A stretch of 64,000 nucleotides of DNA from Berryella intestinalis (GTDB lineage Bacteria; Actinomycetota; Coriobacteriia; Coriobacteriales; Eggerthellaceae). Where the stretch lies: the NCBI RefSeq assembly GCF_000814825.1, contig NZ_CP009302.1:1488001-1552000 (forward strand), in the 5' to 3' direction. The notes below the pieces were generated by a model, which saw nothing but the letters and a program-made list of their open reading frames with translations, was not told where the DNA came from and made no database searches. Each line of letters begins with the position of its first letter. Positions within the stretch are counted from its first letter, which is position 1. Shown here piece after piece: positions 1-9,296 of this stretch. The position numbers and the translations under genes are program-made.

Positions 1-1
1 A

Positions 2-694
2 ACTCAAGGAGCGGCCGATCAGGGGAAGGGCGGCGAGACGGGCCTGTCGGGCGATCCCGCGGCCCCGTCTGAGGACGGCTCGCTGCGCAGCGCCATCGTG
101 CAGGGCCGGAGAAAGGCCGCGAGCGAGATCTGCACGGCCATGCTAACCGACACCGATCCGCTCGAGATCATCAACGCCCACCTCATCCCGGCACTCGACG
201 AGGTGGGAGACGCGTTCGAGCGGGGCACGTTCTTCCTTCCCCAGCTCATGGCTTCGGCAGAAGCTGCGAAGGCGGGCTTCGACGTGATCAAGGCGGCCAG
301 CTCAGCGGTCGATGTGGACAAGGGCACCGTCGCTTTGGCCACGGTCAAAGGCGATATCCACGATATCGGGAAGAACATCGTCAGGATGCTGCTGGAAAAC
401 TACGGCTACCGCGTGATCGACCTGGGCCGCGACGTCGATCCCCAGGTCGTTTTGGACTGCGTGAAGACGCACGGGGTGAAGTTCGTTGGCCTTTCGGCCC
501 TCATGACCACCTCGATCCGCGGCATGGAAGACACCATCGCCCTGCTGCGCGCCGAAGCCCCCGACGTGCGCGTACTGGTGGGAGGGGCCGTGCTGAACCC
601 CGAATACGCCCAGATGGTAGGGGCGGACTGGTATGCCAAAGATGCTGCGGAGACCGTGCGGATCGCAGGCGAGTTCTTCGCGAAGACGGCATAG
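2..694 (+). CDS. metH: Cobalamin-binding end of methionine synthase (partial, left edge)
   Basis: This is the C-terminal part of a cobalamin-dependent methyltransferase; the frame is open to the window edge, so the start lies outside. A low-complexity Gly/Ser/Pro linker precedes a four-helix cap (roughly the LIPALDEVGDAFERGTFFLP region) and then the B12-binding Rossmann domain. Its signature DIHDIGKN carries the cobalt-ligating His, followed by VGLSALMTTS and VGGAVL, which contact the nucleotide tail. The protein stops right after this domain, so the AdoMet reactivation domain of E. coli-type MetH is absent. Such short MetH proteins are known in Firmicutes and Actinomycetota and rely on a separate reactivation protein. 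A methylamine-type corrinoid protein would look similar, but the linker and the open upstream frame favour MetH. It presumably transfers a methyl group from methyl-tetrahydrofolate to homocysteine in the cytoplasm, feeding metK nearby. Confidence 0.8.
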   Translation, partial: TQGAADQGKGGETGLSGDPAAPSEDGSLRSAIVQGRRKAASEICTAMLTDTDPLEIINAHLIPALDEVGDAFERGTFFLPQLMASAEAAKAGFDVIKAASSAVDVDKGTVALATVKGDIHDIGKNIVRMLLENYGYRVIDLGRDVDPQVVLDCVKTHGVKFVGLSALMTTSIRGMEDTIALLRAEAPDVRVLVGGAVLNPEYAQMVGADWYAKDAAETVRIAGEFFAKTA

Positions 695-881
695 GGCGCG
701 ACGAGCCCGGCTGCCCCGGCGAAACGAAAACGGGCCGCCGAGGCGCAAGCGCAACGGGAACCCGCGGATCCGCCCCGGCGCGATGGGACGCGGCGCGCCT
801 CCCTTGGGTGACTTGATCACCGAAGGCCGGGCGACCGAGCGCGTATCCTGTCCCTGGAAAACCGACCGAAAGAAGGCCTAC

Positions 882-1199
882 ATGGGACTGTTCTCTTTCT
901 TCACAGGCGGCAACATCACCGAAAGCACCGCTGACGCGCGCGATCGCGGAGCCCTCATCGTAGACGTGCGCGAGACCGACGAGTACCGTCGCGGCCATAT
1001 CGAAGGGGCGCGCAGCGTTCCCCTGTCCGACCTGGCCTCCATCCGCCGCATCGCCCCCGACGACCAGGCGCCCCTGTACCTTTACTGCGCCAGCGGGGCC
1101 CGCAGCGCCCGAGCGGCGAGCCAGCTGAGGTCGATGGGGTATGCGGACGTGACGAACATGGGCGGCATCATGGGATACCGCGGCCCGCTCGTCCGCTAG
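882..1199 (+). CDS. Single-domain rhodanese-like protein
   Basis: A 105-residue protein made of one rhodanese domain. The active-site loop YCASGARSARA contains the sulfur-carrying Cys followed by the usual loop Arg, and VDVRETDEYRRGHIEGA is the family's first conserved block. Single-domain rhodaneses carry persulfide sulfur in the cytoplasm; the physiological partner is unknown. The start at 882 is chosen because AGAAGG lies 7 bases upstream and everything before it in frame is low-complexity. The stop codon overlaps that of the convergent Crp/Fnr gene inside the four bases CTAG. Confidence 0.85.
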   Translation: MGLFSFFTGGNITESTADARDRGALIVDVRETDEYRRGHIEGARSVPLSDLASIRRIAPDDQAPLYLYCASGARSARAASQLRSMGYADVTNMGGIMGYRGPLVR

Positions 1200-1906
1200 G
1201 AAGCCGGTCGGGCGGCGGCCCGCTTCCTCAGCGCCTCCCGATCAACCAGCGCGACGCTGCCCCGCGAAAGCTCCACCAGACCCTCCTGTGAGAACAGCTT
1301 CAGCATCCGCGACACCACTTCGCGAGCCGACCCGATATGCCCCGCGATCTCGGCATGGGTGAGGGTTACGACCGAAGCGCCCGTACGCTGCGCCTCGTCC
1401 AGCAGAAACGCCGCGAGGCGCGCGTCGAGGCTGCAGAACACCACCTGGTACATAAGCCACATAACCTCGCTGAAGCGCTCGGCCGTCTGGCGGTAGACCG
1501 CCGCTTCCACATGCACGTTGCCCTTCATCAGCGCATCGAACCGATCCGCATCGATCGACAGCACCGAGGTGTCGCCCACCGCGTCTACGAAGACGTCGAA
1601 ATCGATCATCGACAGGATGCGCGAGGCCGACAAAACGCAGTTCTCGCCCCCGCCCACGAAGAACAGGGTCACCTCCCTGCCCGTTTCGGGCGACAGCAGG
1701 TAGGCCCGCAGCGACCCCGAAAGCACCAAAAGCACGCTGCCCTCGTCCCTTTGCGCCCCATGAACGTGGTCCCCGGCGCCGAAGCGCAGAAGGCGTGCGC
1801 CGCGCACCAACCCGTCGCGCTCGCCGGCGGAAAGGTGCCCCCATGCGGGGAACAGCACGGACAGCGCCCGTTCGACGTGGGCCGAGCGCCCGTCGGATCT
1901 CTGCAT
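1196..1906 (-). CDS. Crp/Fnr-family transcriptional regulator
   Basis: A 236-residue regulator. The N-terminal half is a cyclic-nucleotide-binding-like beta roll (GDHVHGAQRDEGSVLLVLSG), followed by the long dimerisation helix and a winged helix-turn-helix near the C-terminus (LTHAEIAGHIGSAREVVSRM), which is the classic Crp recognition region. No N-terminal Cys cluster for a Fnr-type Fe-S centre is seen, so the effector is unclear. GGGAGG sits 4 bases before the ATG at 1906; an earlier ATG in frame lacks a ribosome-binding site. It converges on the rhodanese gene, and the two may be functionally linked (sulfur or redox sensing), but that is only a positional inference. Confidence 0.85.
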   Translation of the reverse strand: MQRSDGRSAHVERALSVLFPAWGHLSAGERDGLVRGARLLRFGAGDHVHGAQRDEGSVLLVLSGSLRAYLLSPETGREVTLFFVGGGENCVLSASRILSMIDFDVFVDAVGDTSVLSIDADRFDALMKGNVHVEAAVYRQTAERFSEVMWLMYQVVFCSLDARLAAFLLDEAQRTGASVVTLTHAEIAGHIGSAREVVSRMLKLFSQEGLVELSRGSVALVDREALRKRAAARPAS

Positions 1907-1935
1907 CGAACCTCCCTCGTCGCACCCGGATAAGA

Positions 1936-2010
1936 GAAGCGGCCGCAATCAGGATGCGGCCGCTTCGCTTGCAGATAGGAACCCGGCGGCCGGCCGGATG
2001 CGGCCGCCGG
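1936..2010 (-). terminator. Two GC-rich hairpins downstream of metK
   Basis: Two inverted repeats lie between the metK stop and the Crp/Fnr start. Bases 1936-1946 pair perfectly with 1956-1966 (11 bp, 9-base loop), and 1983-1992 pair with 2001-2010 (10 bp). Read on the minus strand the distal hairpin is followed by a weak T-rich stretch. They probably end the metK transcript before the next minus-strand gene; a regulatory role upstream of the Crp/Fnr gene is also possible. Confidence 0.5.
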
Positions 2011-2017
2011 CATGAAA

Positions 2018-3280
2018 CTAGAGGCCGCAGGCGGCCCTCAGCTGATCCACCTTGTCCGTGCGCTCCCAGGTGAACTCGGGAAGCTCGCGGCCGAAGTGGC
2101 CGTATGCGGCCGTCTTGCGGTAGATCGGGCGGCGCAGGTCGAGCTCGTCGATGATGGCGCCGGGGCGCAGATCGAAGACGCTGGTGACCGCAGACTCGAT
2201 ATCGGCCACGGGAACCGCGTTCGTCCCGAACGTCTCGACCATCACCGAGACGGGGTGGGCCATGCCGATCGCATAGGCCACCTGCACCTCGCAGCGGTCG
2301 GCCAGACCGGCCGCCACCACGTTTTTCGCCACCCAGCGAGCGGCGTAGGCCGCCGAGCGGTCCACCTTCGTGCAGTCCTTGCCGGAAAACGCGCCGCCGC
2401 CGTGGCGGCCCATGCCGCCGTAGGTGTCGACGATGATCTTGCGGCCGGTAAGGCCGGCGTCGCCCATGGGGCCGCCCACCACGAAACGGCCGGTGGGGTT
2501 GATGTGGATGCCCGCGTCGGAGGCGAGCTCTACGCCCTCGGCCGCGAAGACGGGCCGGATCACGTGCTTGACGATATCGGCGCGCAGGGCCTCGGTCTCG
2601 ACGTCGTCTGCATGCTGGGTGGAAACGACCACCTGCTCGACGGCGACCGGCTTGCCCTCGACGTAGCGCACCGACACCTGGGTTTTACCATCGGGGCGCA
2701 GATAGGGCAGCGTGCCGTCCTTGCGCACCTCGGTAAGGCGCTCGGACAAACGATGCGCCAGGTAGATGGGCATCGGCATGAGCGTGGACGTCTCGTTGCA
2801 GGCGTAGCCGAACATCATGCCCTGATCGCCCGCACCGGTCAGGTCGTAGGGATCGGAGCCGTCCAGGCCGTGCTGCGCCTCGAACGACGTGTCCACGCCC
2901 AGGGCGATATCGGGGCTCTGCTCGTGGATGGCGTTCATGATTCCGCAGGTGGACGCGTCGAAGCCGTACTTCGCCCGGTTGTAGCCGATGTCGTCCAGAA
3001 CGCCGCGGACGATCTCCTGCACATCGACGTAGGCCTGGGTGCGGATCTCGCCGGTGACCACCACCAACCCGGTGGAGGTGAGCGTCTCGCACGCGCAGCG
3101 GAACTGGCTGGGGTCGGCGGGCTGGCCGTTCGGGGCGACGTAGCCCGCTTCGGCCAGCTCGATCTCCTTGGCGAGGATGGCGTCGAGGATGGCGTCGGAG
3201 ATCTGGTCGCACACCTTGTCGGGATGACCCTCGGTCACCGACTCGGACGTGAACAAATAGGAAGGCGATGCTTGTGCCAT
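2018..3280 (-). CDS. metK: S-adenosylmethionine synthase
   Basis: A 420-residue enzyme that makes S-adenosylmethionine from methionine and ATP in the cytoplasm. All family motifs are present: [20 protein letters not shown] near the N-terminus (methionine and metal binding), [12 protein letters not shown] in the middle (ATP binding) and [19 protein letters not shown] towards the C-terminus (P-loop and Lys/Asp active-site residues). The length is slightly above the usual 380-400 residues. The ATG at 3280 is chosen because AAGGAG lies 8 bases upstream; the longer frame extends into the leader. With metH 1.3 kb away the region covers adjacent steps of the activated-methyl cycle. Confidence 0.97.
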   Translation of the reverse strand: MAQASPSYLFTSESVTEGHPDKVCDQISDAILDAILAKEIELAEAGYVAPNGQPADPSQFRCACETLTSTGLVVVTGEIRTQAYVDVQEIVRGVLDDIGYNRAKYGFDASTCGIMNAIHEQSPDIALGVDTSFEAQHGLDGSDPYDLTGAGDQGMMFGYACNETSTLMPMPIYLAHRLSERLTEVRKDGTLPYLRPDGKTQVSVRYVEGKPVAVEQVVVSTQHADDVETEALRADIVKHVIRPVFAAEGVELASDAGIHINPTGRFVVGGPMGDAGLTGRKIIVDTYGGMGRHGGGAFSGKDCTKVDRSAAYAARWVAKNVVAAGLADRCEVQVAYAIGMAHPVSVMVETFGTNAVPVADIESAVTSVFDLRPGAIIDELDLRRPIYRKTAAYGHFGRELPEFTWERTDKVDQLRAACGL

Positions 3281-3362
3281 GTAGAGGCTCCTTGTGTACC
3301 GTGACGCGGGATCGCGCCCATCAACCATGCGCCGCGGCGCCACAGCGCCGCAAACTTCACCC

Positions 3363-3368
3363 ATTATA
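3363..3368 (-). promoter_or_regulatory. Probable -10 box of the metK promoter
   Basis: The minus strand reads TATAAT here, about 85 bases upstream of the metK start, a perfect match to the housekeeping -10 consensus. No strong -35 hexamer is seen at 17 bases. The leader that follows contains a short GC-rich hairpin, but nothing resembling a SAM riboswitch was recognised. Confidence 0.45.
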
Positions 3369-3507
3369 TCCGTCTGGGCGAAGCGCGTTTATCTGTTTAG
3401 GCACTGTTTACAGGACGCCCTCAAACGCAGGGCCGAAGCGGCGCGAACCGGGGCGCGCGAAGGCGGCCCCGGTCAAGAAGGCGCGGGAGGCCGACCCGCG
3501 ACCGAGC

Positions 3508-5238
3508 CTACGAGCGGCTGATCCTCCATCCCTGCGCCTTCTCGCGATCCGCCCAGAAGCTGCGGTAGCGGCCCTCTTGGGCCAGCAGCTCCTCATGCGT
3601 CCCCAGCTGGGTGATGCGCCCGTCCTCGAGCATGGCGATCTGGTCGGCAGCCGCGATGGTGGAGAGCCGGTGCGCGATCACGAGCACCGTCCGGTCCCGG
3701 GAAAGCTCGTGCATCGCATCGACCACCGCGGCCTCGTTTTCCGCATCGAGCGCGCTCGTCGCCTCGTCGAACAGCACGATGGGCGCATCTTTCAGCAGGG
3801 CGCGGGCGATCGACACGCGCTGGCGCTCGCCCCCCGAAAGACGGCACCCTCCCTCGCCCACATGGGCAGACCAACCGTCGTCGAGGCGCTCGGCCACTTC
3901 GTCCAAGCGCGCGACGCGGGCGGCACGGCGCACCTGCTCGTCGGTCGCTTCGGGGGAACCGAACCGCACGTTGTCCTCGATGGTCCCATCGAACAGGTAG
4001 ACGTCCTGGAAAACGAAGGAGATCATGTCCAGAAGCTCGTCGGGGCGCATATCGCGCACATCGACGCCGCCGATGCGCACGCTGCCCGCATCGACGTCCC
4101 AGAAGCGCGCCGCCAGCCGCGTGAGCGTGGTCTTGCCCGAACCCGACGGCCCCACCAGGGCGGTAAGGCTTTTTTCAGGGCAGCTGAGCGACACGTCGTC
4201 AAGCACGGAGCGCTTCTGATCGTAGGAGAATCCCACGCGGTCGAACGCCACGTCCGCGCCGGAGGGCCTCTTCGGATCGGCCGCCTGGGGCAGGGGTTGC
4301 GCCGACAGGACGCGCTGCACCGCATCGAGGGCGTTGCGGCACACGCGAAACGCCATGCCCTGGGAGCCGATCTTCACCAAAGCGTCGATGAACCGCAGCC
4401 CCAGCACGGCCACGAGCAGGTACTCGACCGCGTCGATGGCGCCTTGGGCCAGAAGCGCGGTGGAGCAGACGAACACCAGCCCGAATACCGAATACACCGT
4501 GATCGTGTAGTTCAGCATGGGACGGGCGGTGGCATCGAGCGTATCCACCGTGGCCTCCCGATCGCGCTGAATGTCGGCCTCCAGAGCCGACCATCCCTCG
4601 CGCGCCTGCCCCGTCGCGCGCAGAATGGGCTGCGCGTGCACGAACTCGAGCACGCGGGAGGTCAGCCGGGCGTTCGACTCCTCCTCCCTCAAATGCCCGT
4701 CGCCGGCCGCCTGGCCCATCTTCTTCGCCCCCGAGAACAGAAGCGGGAGCAGCACGATGAACGACAGGAAGATGCGCCAGTCGATGTAGAGGAATATCAG
4801 GGCGATGCAGACGGGAACCGTGACGGACAAGACGAGCTGGCGCAGGAACACGCCCGGGAAGTTCATGACCATCTGCAGGTCGCGTTCGAGCAGCGACGAG
4901 AGCTGGCCGGCGCGCTGGGCGTTGAACCACCCGAGGGGAAGGGATACAACGTGATCTCCCAACCGCTCCTGCAAGCGCCTGACCACCTGTTTCGTTCCGA
5001 TGAGGTACCCGCGGTTCTCGGAGGCGAAGTTCACCGCCGCCGAGACGACGCCGAAGGCGATGGCGACGAGCGCCCACCTCAGAGCCGACTCGACATCGGA
5101 TTGGGACAACGCGCGCAGGAGAGGGAGCAGCGCGACGTAGACGCCCGCCTCCACGATCCCGCCGATCGCGTAGAGGGTCGCCTGGGTCTTCACCCCGGTC
5201 TTCTCGCCAACGAGCGCATCGATCTGATCGACGATCAT
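3508..5238 (-). CDS. ABC permease-ATPase, second half of a heterodimeric pair
   Basis: A 576-residue fusion of a six-helix exporter-type membrane domain (about residues 20-320) and a C-terminal ATPase. The ATPase has Walker [10 protein letters not shown], signature LSGGERQRV, Walker B IVLFDEATSALD and the H-loop VIAHRLST, so it appears competent. Its ATG overlaps the stop of the preceding gene by 4 bases, the usual sign of a coupled heterodimer. Proteins of this architecture usually export drugs or lipids, but the IrtAB type imports iron-siderophores, and pairs of this kind recur next to ECF S/T/A genes as seen here. I infer it works with the upstream ECF module on one substrate; direction and substrate are unknown. 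Confidence 0.85.
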   Translation of the reverse strand: MIVDQIDALVGEKTGVKTQATLYAIGGIVEAGVYVALLPLLRALSQSDVESALRWALVAIAFGVVSAAVNFASENRGYLIGTKQVVRRLQERLGDHVVSLPLGWFNAQRAGQLSSLLERDLQMVMNFPGVFLRQLVLSVTVPVCIALIFLYIDWRIFLSFIVLLPLLFSGAKKMGQAAGDGHLREEESNARLTSRVLEFVHAQPILRATGQAREGWSALEADIQRDREATVDTLDATARPMLNYTITVYSVFGLVFVCSTALLAQGAIDAVEYLLVAVLGLRFIDALVKIGSQGMAFRVCRNALDAVQRVLSAQPLPQAADPKRPSGADVAFDRVGFSYDQKRSVLDDVSLSCPEKSLTALVGPSGSGKTTLTRLAARFWDVDAGSVRIGGVDVRDMRPDELLDMISFVFQDVYLFDGTIEDNVRFGSPEATDEQVRRAARVARLDEVAERLDDGWSAHVGEGGCRLSGGERQRVSIARALLKDAPIVLFDEATSALDAENEAAVVDAMHELSRDRTVLVIAHRLSTIAAADQIAMLEDGRITQLGTHEELLAQEGRYRSFWADREKAQGWRISRS

Positions 5239-7088
5239 ACAAGGTCCTTTCCGTCATGCCCGGCAAAGCACGCACCCGCTTGCTGCGCTTCCCACAGCCC
5301 CGCATAGCGTCCGCGCGCTTCGAGCAGTTGTTCGTGCGTTCCCTCTTCGACGATGCGGCCCGACTCCATCACGAGGATCCGATCGGCATGGATCACGGTG
5401 TTCAGCCGATGGGCGATCACCACCGTGGTCCGACCGCGCACCAGGTTGCCCAGCGCCTCCTGGATGGCCGTCTCGTTCTCGGGGTCGGCATGGGCCGTCG
5501 CCTCGTCCAGAACGAGGATGGGGGCGTCTTGGATGAGCGCCCGTGCGATCGCCACGCGCTGGGCCTCGCCGCCCGAAAGCGATCCGTCCGACGACCCGAT
5601 GACCGTGTCGTAGCCAAGCGGGAGCTCCATGATGCGCTCGTGGATCTGGGCGGCCTTGGCGGCCTCCACCATCTCGGCATCCGATGCCGCAGGGCGCGCC
5701 AGCTTGATGTTGTCGCGGATGCTCACGCCCAGCATCATGCTTTCCTGGAACACGACGGCCGCCTTCGACAGAACCGATTCCGAAGATGCCTCGCGCAGAT
5801 CCTTCCCACCGATCCGAACCGCTCCCGAAACCGGATCCCAGAACCGGGGGATGAGCCGCGCGAACGTGGTCTTGCCGCTTCCCGACCCCCCGACAAGCGC
5901 CGTGACGGTCCCCGGCGCGAGGCGCACGTCGATGTCGCACAGGGCGGGCGACGAATCGGAGGAGTAGGCGAACGAAACCCGGTCAAAAACCACGTCCAGA
6001 CCCCCGGACGGAAGGTCTTCGGCGTCGCCTTTCTCGGGCAGGTGATCGACCGCCAGGACCTCGGCGATATGCTCGAGGTTCTGCTTGGCCAGGCGCAGAA
6101 AGCCCATCGACGCGCTCACGGCCATGATCCCCGACGGGATATTGGCTCCCAGCACCAGAAACGGCACGCAGGTTGCGAAATCGCACCAGCCGTTCATGAC
6201 GAACAGGCAGCTCGCCAAGCCGATCAGAGCAAGCATCATCCCGGGGGATATGCTGGCCGCAAGAAGGCTGAACGGGCCGGCCGAGAGCTTCGTCCAGGTA
6301 TACGTGACGTCGGCCAGGTTCTGCGCGGCGGCGCGGAAGCGGCCACCTGCGCGCTTGGAGCTGCCGAACGCCTTCACTACCTCGATGCCCTCGACCATCT
6401 CGACCACCGACGCCGACAGCTCGACGTTGGCGGCGTTGTACTGCTTGCTGAGCGAAGAGTAGTCGCGCATCATGAACGGCATGGAGACGGCCACCACCAC
6501 GACCAGGTACCCCACCAGAAGAAGCGACAGGCGCCAATCGACCGCAAACAGGTATGCCAAGGGGACGAGCGGTGTGAGCACGGCGTTTACCAGATCGGTT
6601 GGAGCATGGCCCACCGATTGGTGCATGCCCAGCACGTCGTCTGACACGGCCTGCTTGGCCTCGCTCGACGTCCGATCGCTGAACCACCCCAGGGGCAGGC
6701 GGGAGAAATGATCGAGCAGGATATGGCGCGCGTTCACGCGGAAGTCCGCATCGGCCCGGTGGCACACGCCCGTGCCGATCCCGAACAACAGGCGGCTCGC
6801 AACGGCGCACACGACCGATGCGCCCACCATAAGCGCCAGCGCCTGCGCGTCGAACATCGATCCTGCCAGCGCCTTCTGAGCGATGGCGATCGCCACCAGG
6901 TACGGGACGAACCCGAATGCAACCGACAGCGCCGAAAGCGCCATCCCCTGCACGATCAGCCCATGGGCGGGCCTGGTGAGCCTCAGGTACAGATCCTTCA
7001 GCCCCTTTGCGGGCGCGGCGCCCGAACGGGCCTTCGCTTCGCCCGTCGCCTCTATCCTGCCTTCCGCGCCCTCCGAAACCAACTTCAT
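5235..7088 (-). CDS. ABC permease-ATPase, first half of a heterodimeric pair
   Basis: A 617-residue exporter-fold ABC protein: about 45 cytoplasmic N-terminal residues, a six-helix membrane domain, and an ATPase with Walker A GGSGSGKTT, signature LSGGEAQRV, Walker B ILVLDEATAHAD and VIAHRLNT. The Walker B aspartate is followed by Glu, so this half also looks catalytically competent. AGGAAGG lies 7 bases before the ATG. It is separated by about 70 bases from the EcfA gene upstream and overlaps the next ABC gene by 4 bases, so the five genes from 9947 to 3508 most likely form one operon. Confidence 0.85.
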   Translation of the reverse strand: MKLVSEGAEGRIEATGEAKARSGAAPAKGLKDLYLRLTRPAHGLIVQGMALSALSVAFGFVPYLVAIAIAQKALAGSMFDAQALALMVGASVVCAVASRLLFGIGTGVCHRADADFRVNARHILLDHFSRLPLGWFSDRTSSEAKQAVSDDVLGMHQSVGHAPTDLVNAVLTPLVPLAYLFAVDWRLSLLLVGYLVVVVAVSMPFMMRDYSSLSKQYNAANVELSASVVEMVEGIEVVKAFGSSKRAGGRFRAAAQNLADVTYTWTKLSAGPFSLLAASISPGMMLALIGLASCLFVMNGWCDFATCVPFLVLGANIPSGIMAVSASMGFLRLAKQNLEHIAEVLAVDHLPEKGDAEDLPSGGLDVVFDRVSFAYSSDSSPALCDIDVRLAPGTVTALVGGSGSGKTTFARLIPRFWDPVSGAVRIGGKDLREASSESVLSKAAVVFQESMMLGVSIRDNIKLARPAASDAEMVEAAKAAQIHERIMELPLGYDTVIGSSDGSLSGGEAQRVAIARALIQDAPILVLDEATAHADPENETAIQEALGNLVRGRTTVVIAHRLNTVIHADRILVMESGRIVEEGTHEQLLEARGRYAGLWEAQQAGACFAGHDGKDLV

Positions 7089-7160
7089 ACGACCACCTTC
7101 CTTTCTATGCGGTCGGAATGAGAACGTTCCCGCCGAGCCCGAACCGCCCGCGCGACGCGC

Positions 7161-8576
7161 CTACTCCCCGAGCTCGAAACAATGCGTGCAGCAGCTTCCC
7201 AGAAACTCGTTGTCGTGCGTGATCACCAGGATCGCCTGCCCCTCCTGGGCCGCGAACCTCAGCGAGGCCGACAGCTTCTCCATGCTCAGAGCGTCCAAGC
7301 CGCTGGTCGGCTCGTCCAGCACCAGGACGGGTCGGCGCATGACCAGCCCGCACGCGATGGACAGCCGCTGCTTCTGCCCTCCCGAAAGCGTCGAGGGATA
7401 GCGCTCCCTCAGATCCCACAGCCCCAAGCCCTCCAGCACGCGCCGGGCACGCTCTCGGTTCTCGTCTGCGGGATCGACCAGCAGCATCACCTCTTCCTGC
7501 ACGCTGGGCGAGAAGAACTCGGCCCGCACGTCGTTCGGGCTGAACCACACCAGACGCCTGAGCGCGCGACGCGTGCGCCGCGCACCGCCGACCTCGACCG
7601 TGCCGCCGCGAGGCGCCGAAAGCCCCGCGACGATGCGGGCGAGCGTGGTTTTGCCCGCGCCGTTTTTCCCCGTCAAAGCGACGATCTGACCGCTCGAAAC
7701 GGAAAACGAAACGTCTTGGAGCACCCGTCGCGCGCCGAACGCCGCCGAGACGCCCCTAAGCGAGAGGGCGCAAGCGCCCTTCTGGGCCCCGCAGCCCGCC
7801 AGCGGACGGGGCAGCGCCGGACGCGGCGCCCTCGACGTGCTCCTCAGCCCCAGGGCGCGGCGCTGTTCGAGCGGCAGCGCCTCCATCTGCGCGGGGGTGA
7901 ACGAGCGCTCTATGCGGCCGTCGCGCACGTAATGGAAGCGATCGGCGACGCCCTCCAGGTACGCGATGCGGTGCTCCGCGATCACCAGCGCGTAGCCTTC
8001 CGCCTTCATCTGCGCTACCGTGCGGCCCAAAGCCATCGCCGCCTCTTCGTCCAGGTTCGACGAAGGCTCGTCCATAGCGACGATGAGGGGGCGGGGCGCA
8101 ACCGCCGAGGCGATGGCCACCTTCTGCTTCTGGCCGCTGGACAGACGGTCGTTCGGTGTGCCGCGCAGCCCGTCCAGGCCGAACGCGGCGATGGACCCGT
8201 CGGTCAGGGACACCACGGTGTCGCGGTCGTATCCCAGGTTCTCGCAGCTGAAGGCGATCTCCCCGGCAAGCTGGCTCGAGAAGAACTGGGATGCGGGATC
8301 CTGGAACACGCTGCCCACGCTCTCGGCGCGCTTCCATGCGGGAAGGTCGGCATGCCGGGTTCCCCCGATCTCGACGCGACCGCGCGCCTCGCCCTCGTAG
8401 TAACCCCCCGCAAGCCCGTTGATCAGGCGAATAACGGTGGTCTTGCCTCCTCCCGAAGGCCCGCACAGCACGACGCACTCCCCGCCTTCCACCGAAAGCG
8501 ACACGTCGTGGACGGTCTCGGGTGCGCCGCGGTACGAAAACGACACGCGATCGAGGCGAACGCCTGCGGCCCCCAT
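7161..8576 (-). CDS. ECF transporter double ATPase (EcfA-EcfA' fusion)
   Basis: A 471-residue protein with two complete ABC ATPase domains in tandem. The first has GPSGGGKTT, LSSGQKQKV and IVAMDEPSSNLD; the second has GKNGAGKTT, LSGGQKQRL and LVLDEPTSGLD. This is the cytoplasmic motor of an energy-coupling-factor importer, in which two ATPases normally form a heterodimer. The ATG at 8576 shares one base with the stop of the EcfT gene; a GTG at 8579 would give a 4-base overlap. The longer in-frame extension to 9116 is a shadow of EcfT and is excluded. Its neighbours supply the T and S subunits, so the importer is complete. Confidence 0.9.
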   Translation of the reverse strand: MGAAGVRLDRVSFSYRGAPETVHDVSLSVEGGECVVLCGPSGGGKTTVIRLINGLAGGYYEGEARGRVEIGGTRHADLPAWKRAESVGSVFQDPASQFFSSQLAGEIAFSCENLGYDRDTVVSLTDGSIAAFGLDGLRGTPNDRLSSGQKQKVAIASAVAPRPLIVAMDEPSSNLDEEAAMALGRTVAQMKAEGYALVIAEHRIAYLEGVADRFHYVRDGRIERSFTPAQMEALPLEQRRALGLRSTSRAPRPALPRPLAGCGAQKGACALSLRGVSAAFGARRVLQDVSFSVSSGQIVALTGKNGAGKTTLARIVAGLSAPRGGTVEVGGARRTRRALRRLVWFSPNDVRAEFFSPSVQEEVMLLVDPADENRERARRVLEGLGLWDLRERYPSTLSGGQKQRLSIACGLVMRRPVLVLDEPTSGLDALSMEKLSASLRFAAQEGQAILVITHDNEFLGSCCTHCFELGE

Positions 8577-9295
8577 CACGCCGCCCTCCCCAGCACCACC
8601 GCTGCAGCGCACGCGACGGCCCATGCAGCCATGAACGCCCAGTCCGCAAAGGTCATCGAGGTGCAGTAGTAGCTGGTTCGGGACGTGGGGGCCTCCGCCG
8701 CCCGCGTGACCGCCGACGAAGAGAGCTGGTCGGCGCTGTTTATGAGCGCCATGATCGAAGGCACCATGACGTATTCGTACGTGCCCAGGGGGTTTCCCAC
8801 CACCTGCCGGACGGCCAGAAGGCCGCGCTTGCGCAGCGAGTCGCGCAGCAGACGCCAGCTCGAGGCGAACGTGGGGACGAACCTCAGCATCACGAGCGCC
8901 CCCAGTATCCCCTTCTTGGGACACCCCACGCGGGCAAGCGCGGCGCTCACCGTGCCGGGCGGGGAGGTGACGAGAACGGACAGCGCAGCCACCGCCGGGA
9001 ATGAATGCCAGCTCTGCGAGATATGCAGCGGCGAGAAGAAAAGCGGGCGCATCCCGAAGTACGCGAAGGACACGTAGATCGCCGCGACGACCGCGAAGGA
9101 CGCTGCGAGCCAGCACGCTATGCGCAGGCGCCCCTCACAGGCGGCGTACGCGATCGAAGCCAGGGACAGAAACGCCTGAGCCGCGTCGGCCAGGCCGAAC
9201 ATCGTCGCCGCTATCACCAAGACCAGCACCCATACCTTGGTTGCGACCGAGAACCTTCCCCCGCGATCGTCGACCGCATCCCCGACCAGCTCCAT
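8576..9295 (-). CDS. ECF transporter transmembrane T component
   Basis: A 239-residue protein with about five to six hydrophobic segments and a cytoplasmic region between them. Two Ala-Arg-containing stretches (SAALARVGCPKKG and SSAVTRAAEAPTS) correspond to the coupling helices through which EcfT contacts the ATPases. It starts 1 base after the S-component stop and ends overlapping the EcfA start. Sequence conservation in T subunits is low, so the call rests on length, hydropathy, coupling-helix positions and the S-T-A gene order. Confidence 0.8.
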   Translation of the reverse strand: MELVGDAVDDRGGRFSVATKVWVLVLVIAATMFGLADAAQAFLSLASIAYAACEGRLRIACWLAASFAVVAAIYVSFAYFGMRPLFFSPLHISQSWHSFPAVAALSVLVTSPPGTVSAALARVGCPKKGILGALVMLRFVPTFASSWRLLRDSLRKRGLLAVRQVVGNPLGTYEYVMVPSIMALINSADQLSSSAVTRAAEAPTSRTSYYCTSMTFADWAFMAAWAVACAAAVVLGRAA

Positions 9296-9296
9296 G

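Noticed and set aside
3281-3420. Possible SAM riboswitch in front of metK
   Set aside because: The leader has one GC-rich hairpin but none of the conserved cores of SAM riboswitch classes that I can recognise.
8577-9116. Long N-terminal extension of the double ATPase
   Set aside because: It overlaps the EcfT coding region in another frame and has no transport-like or globular sequence character.
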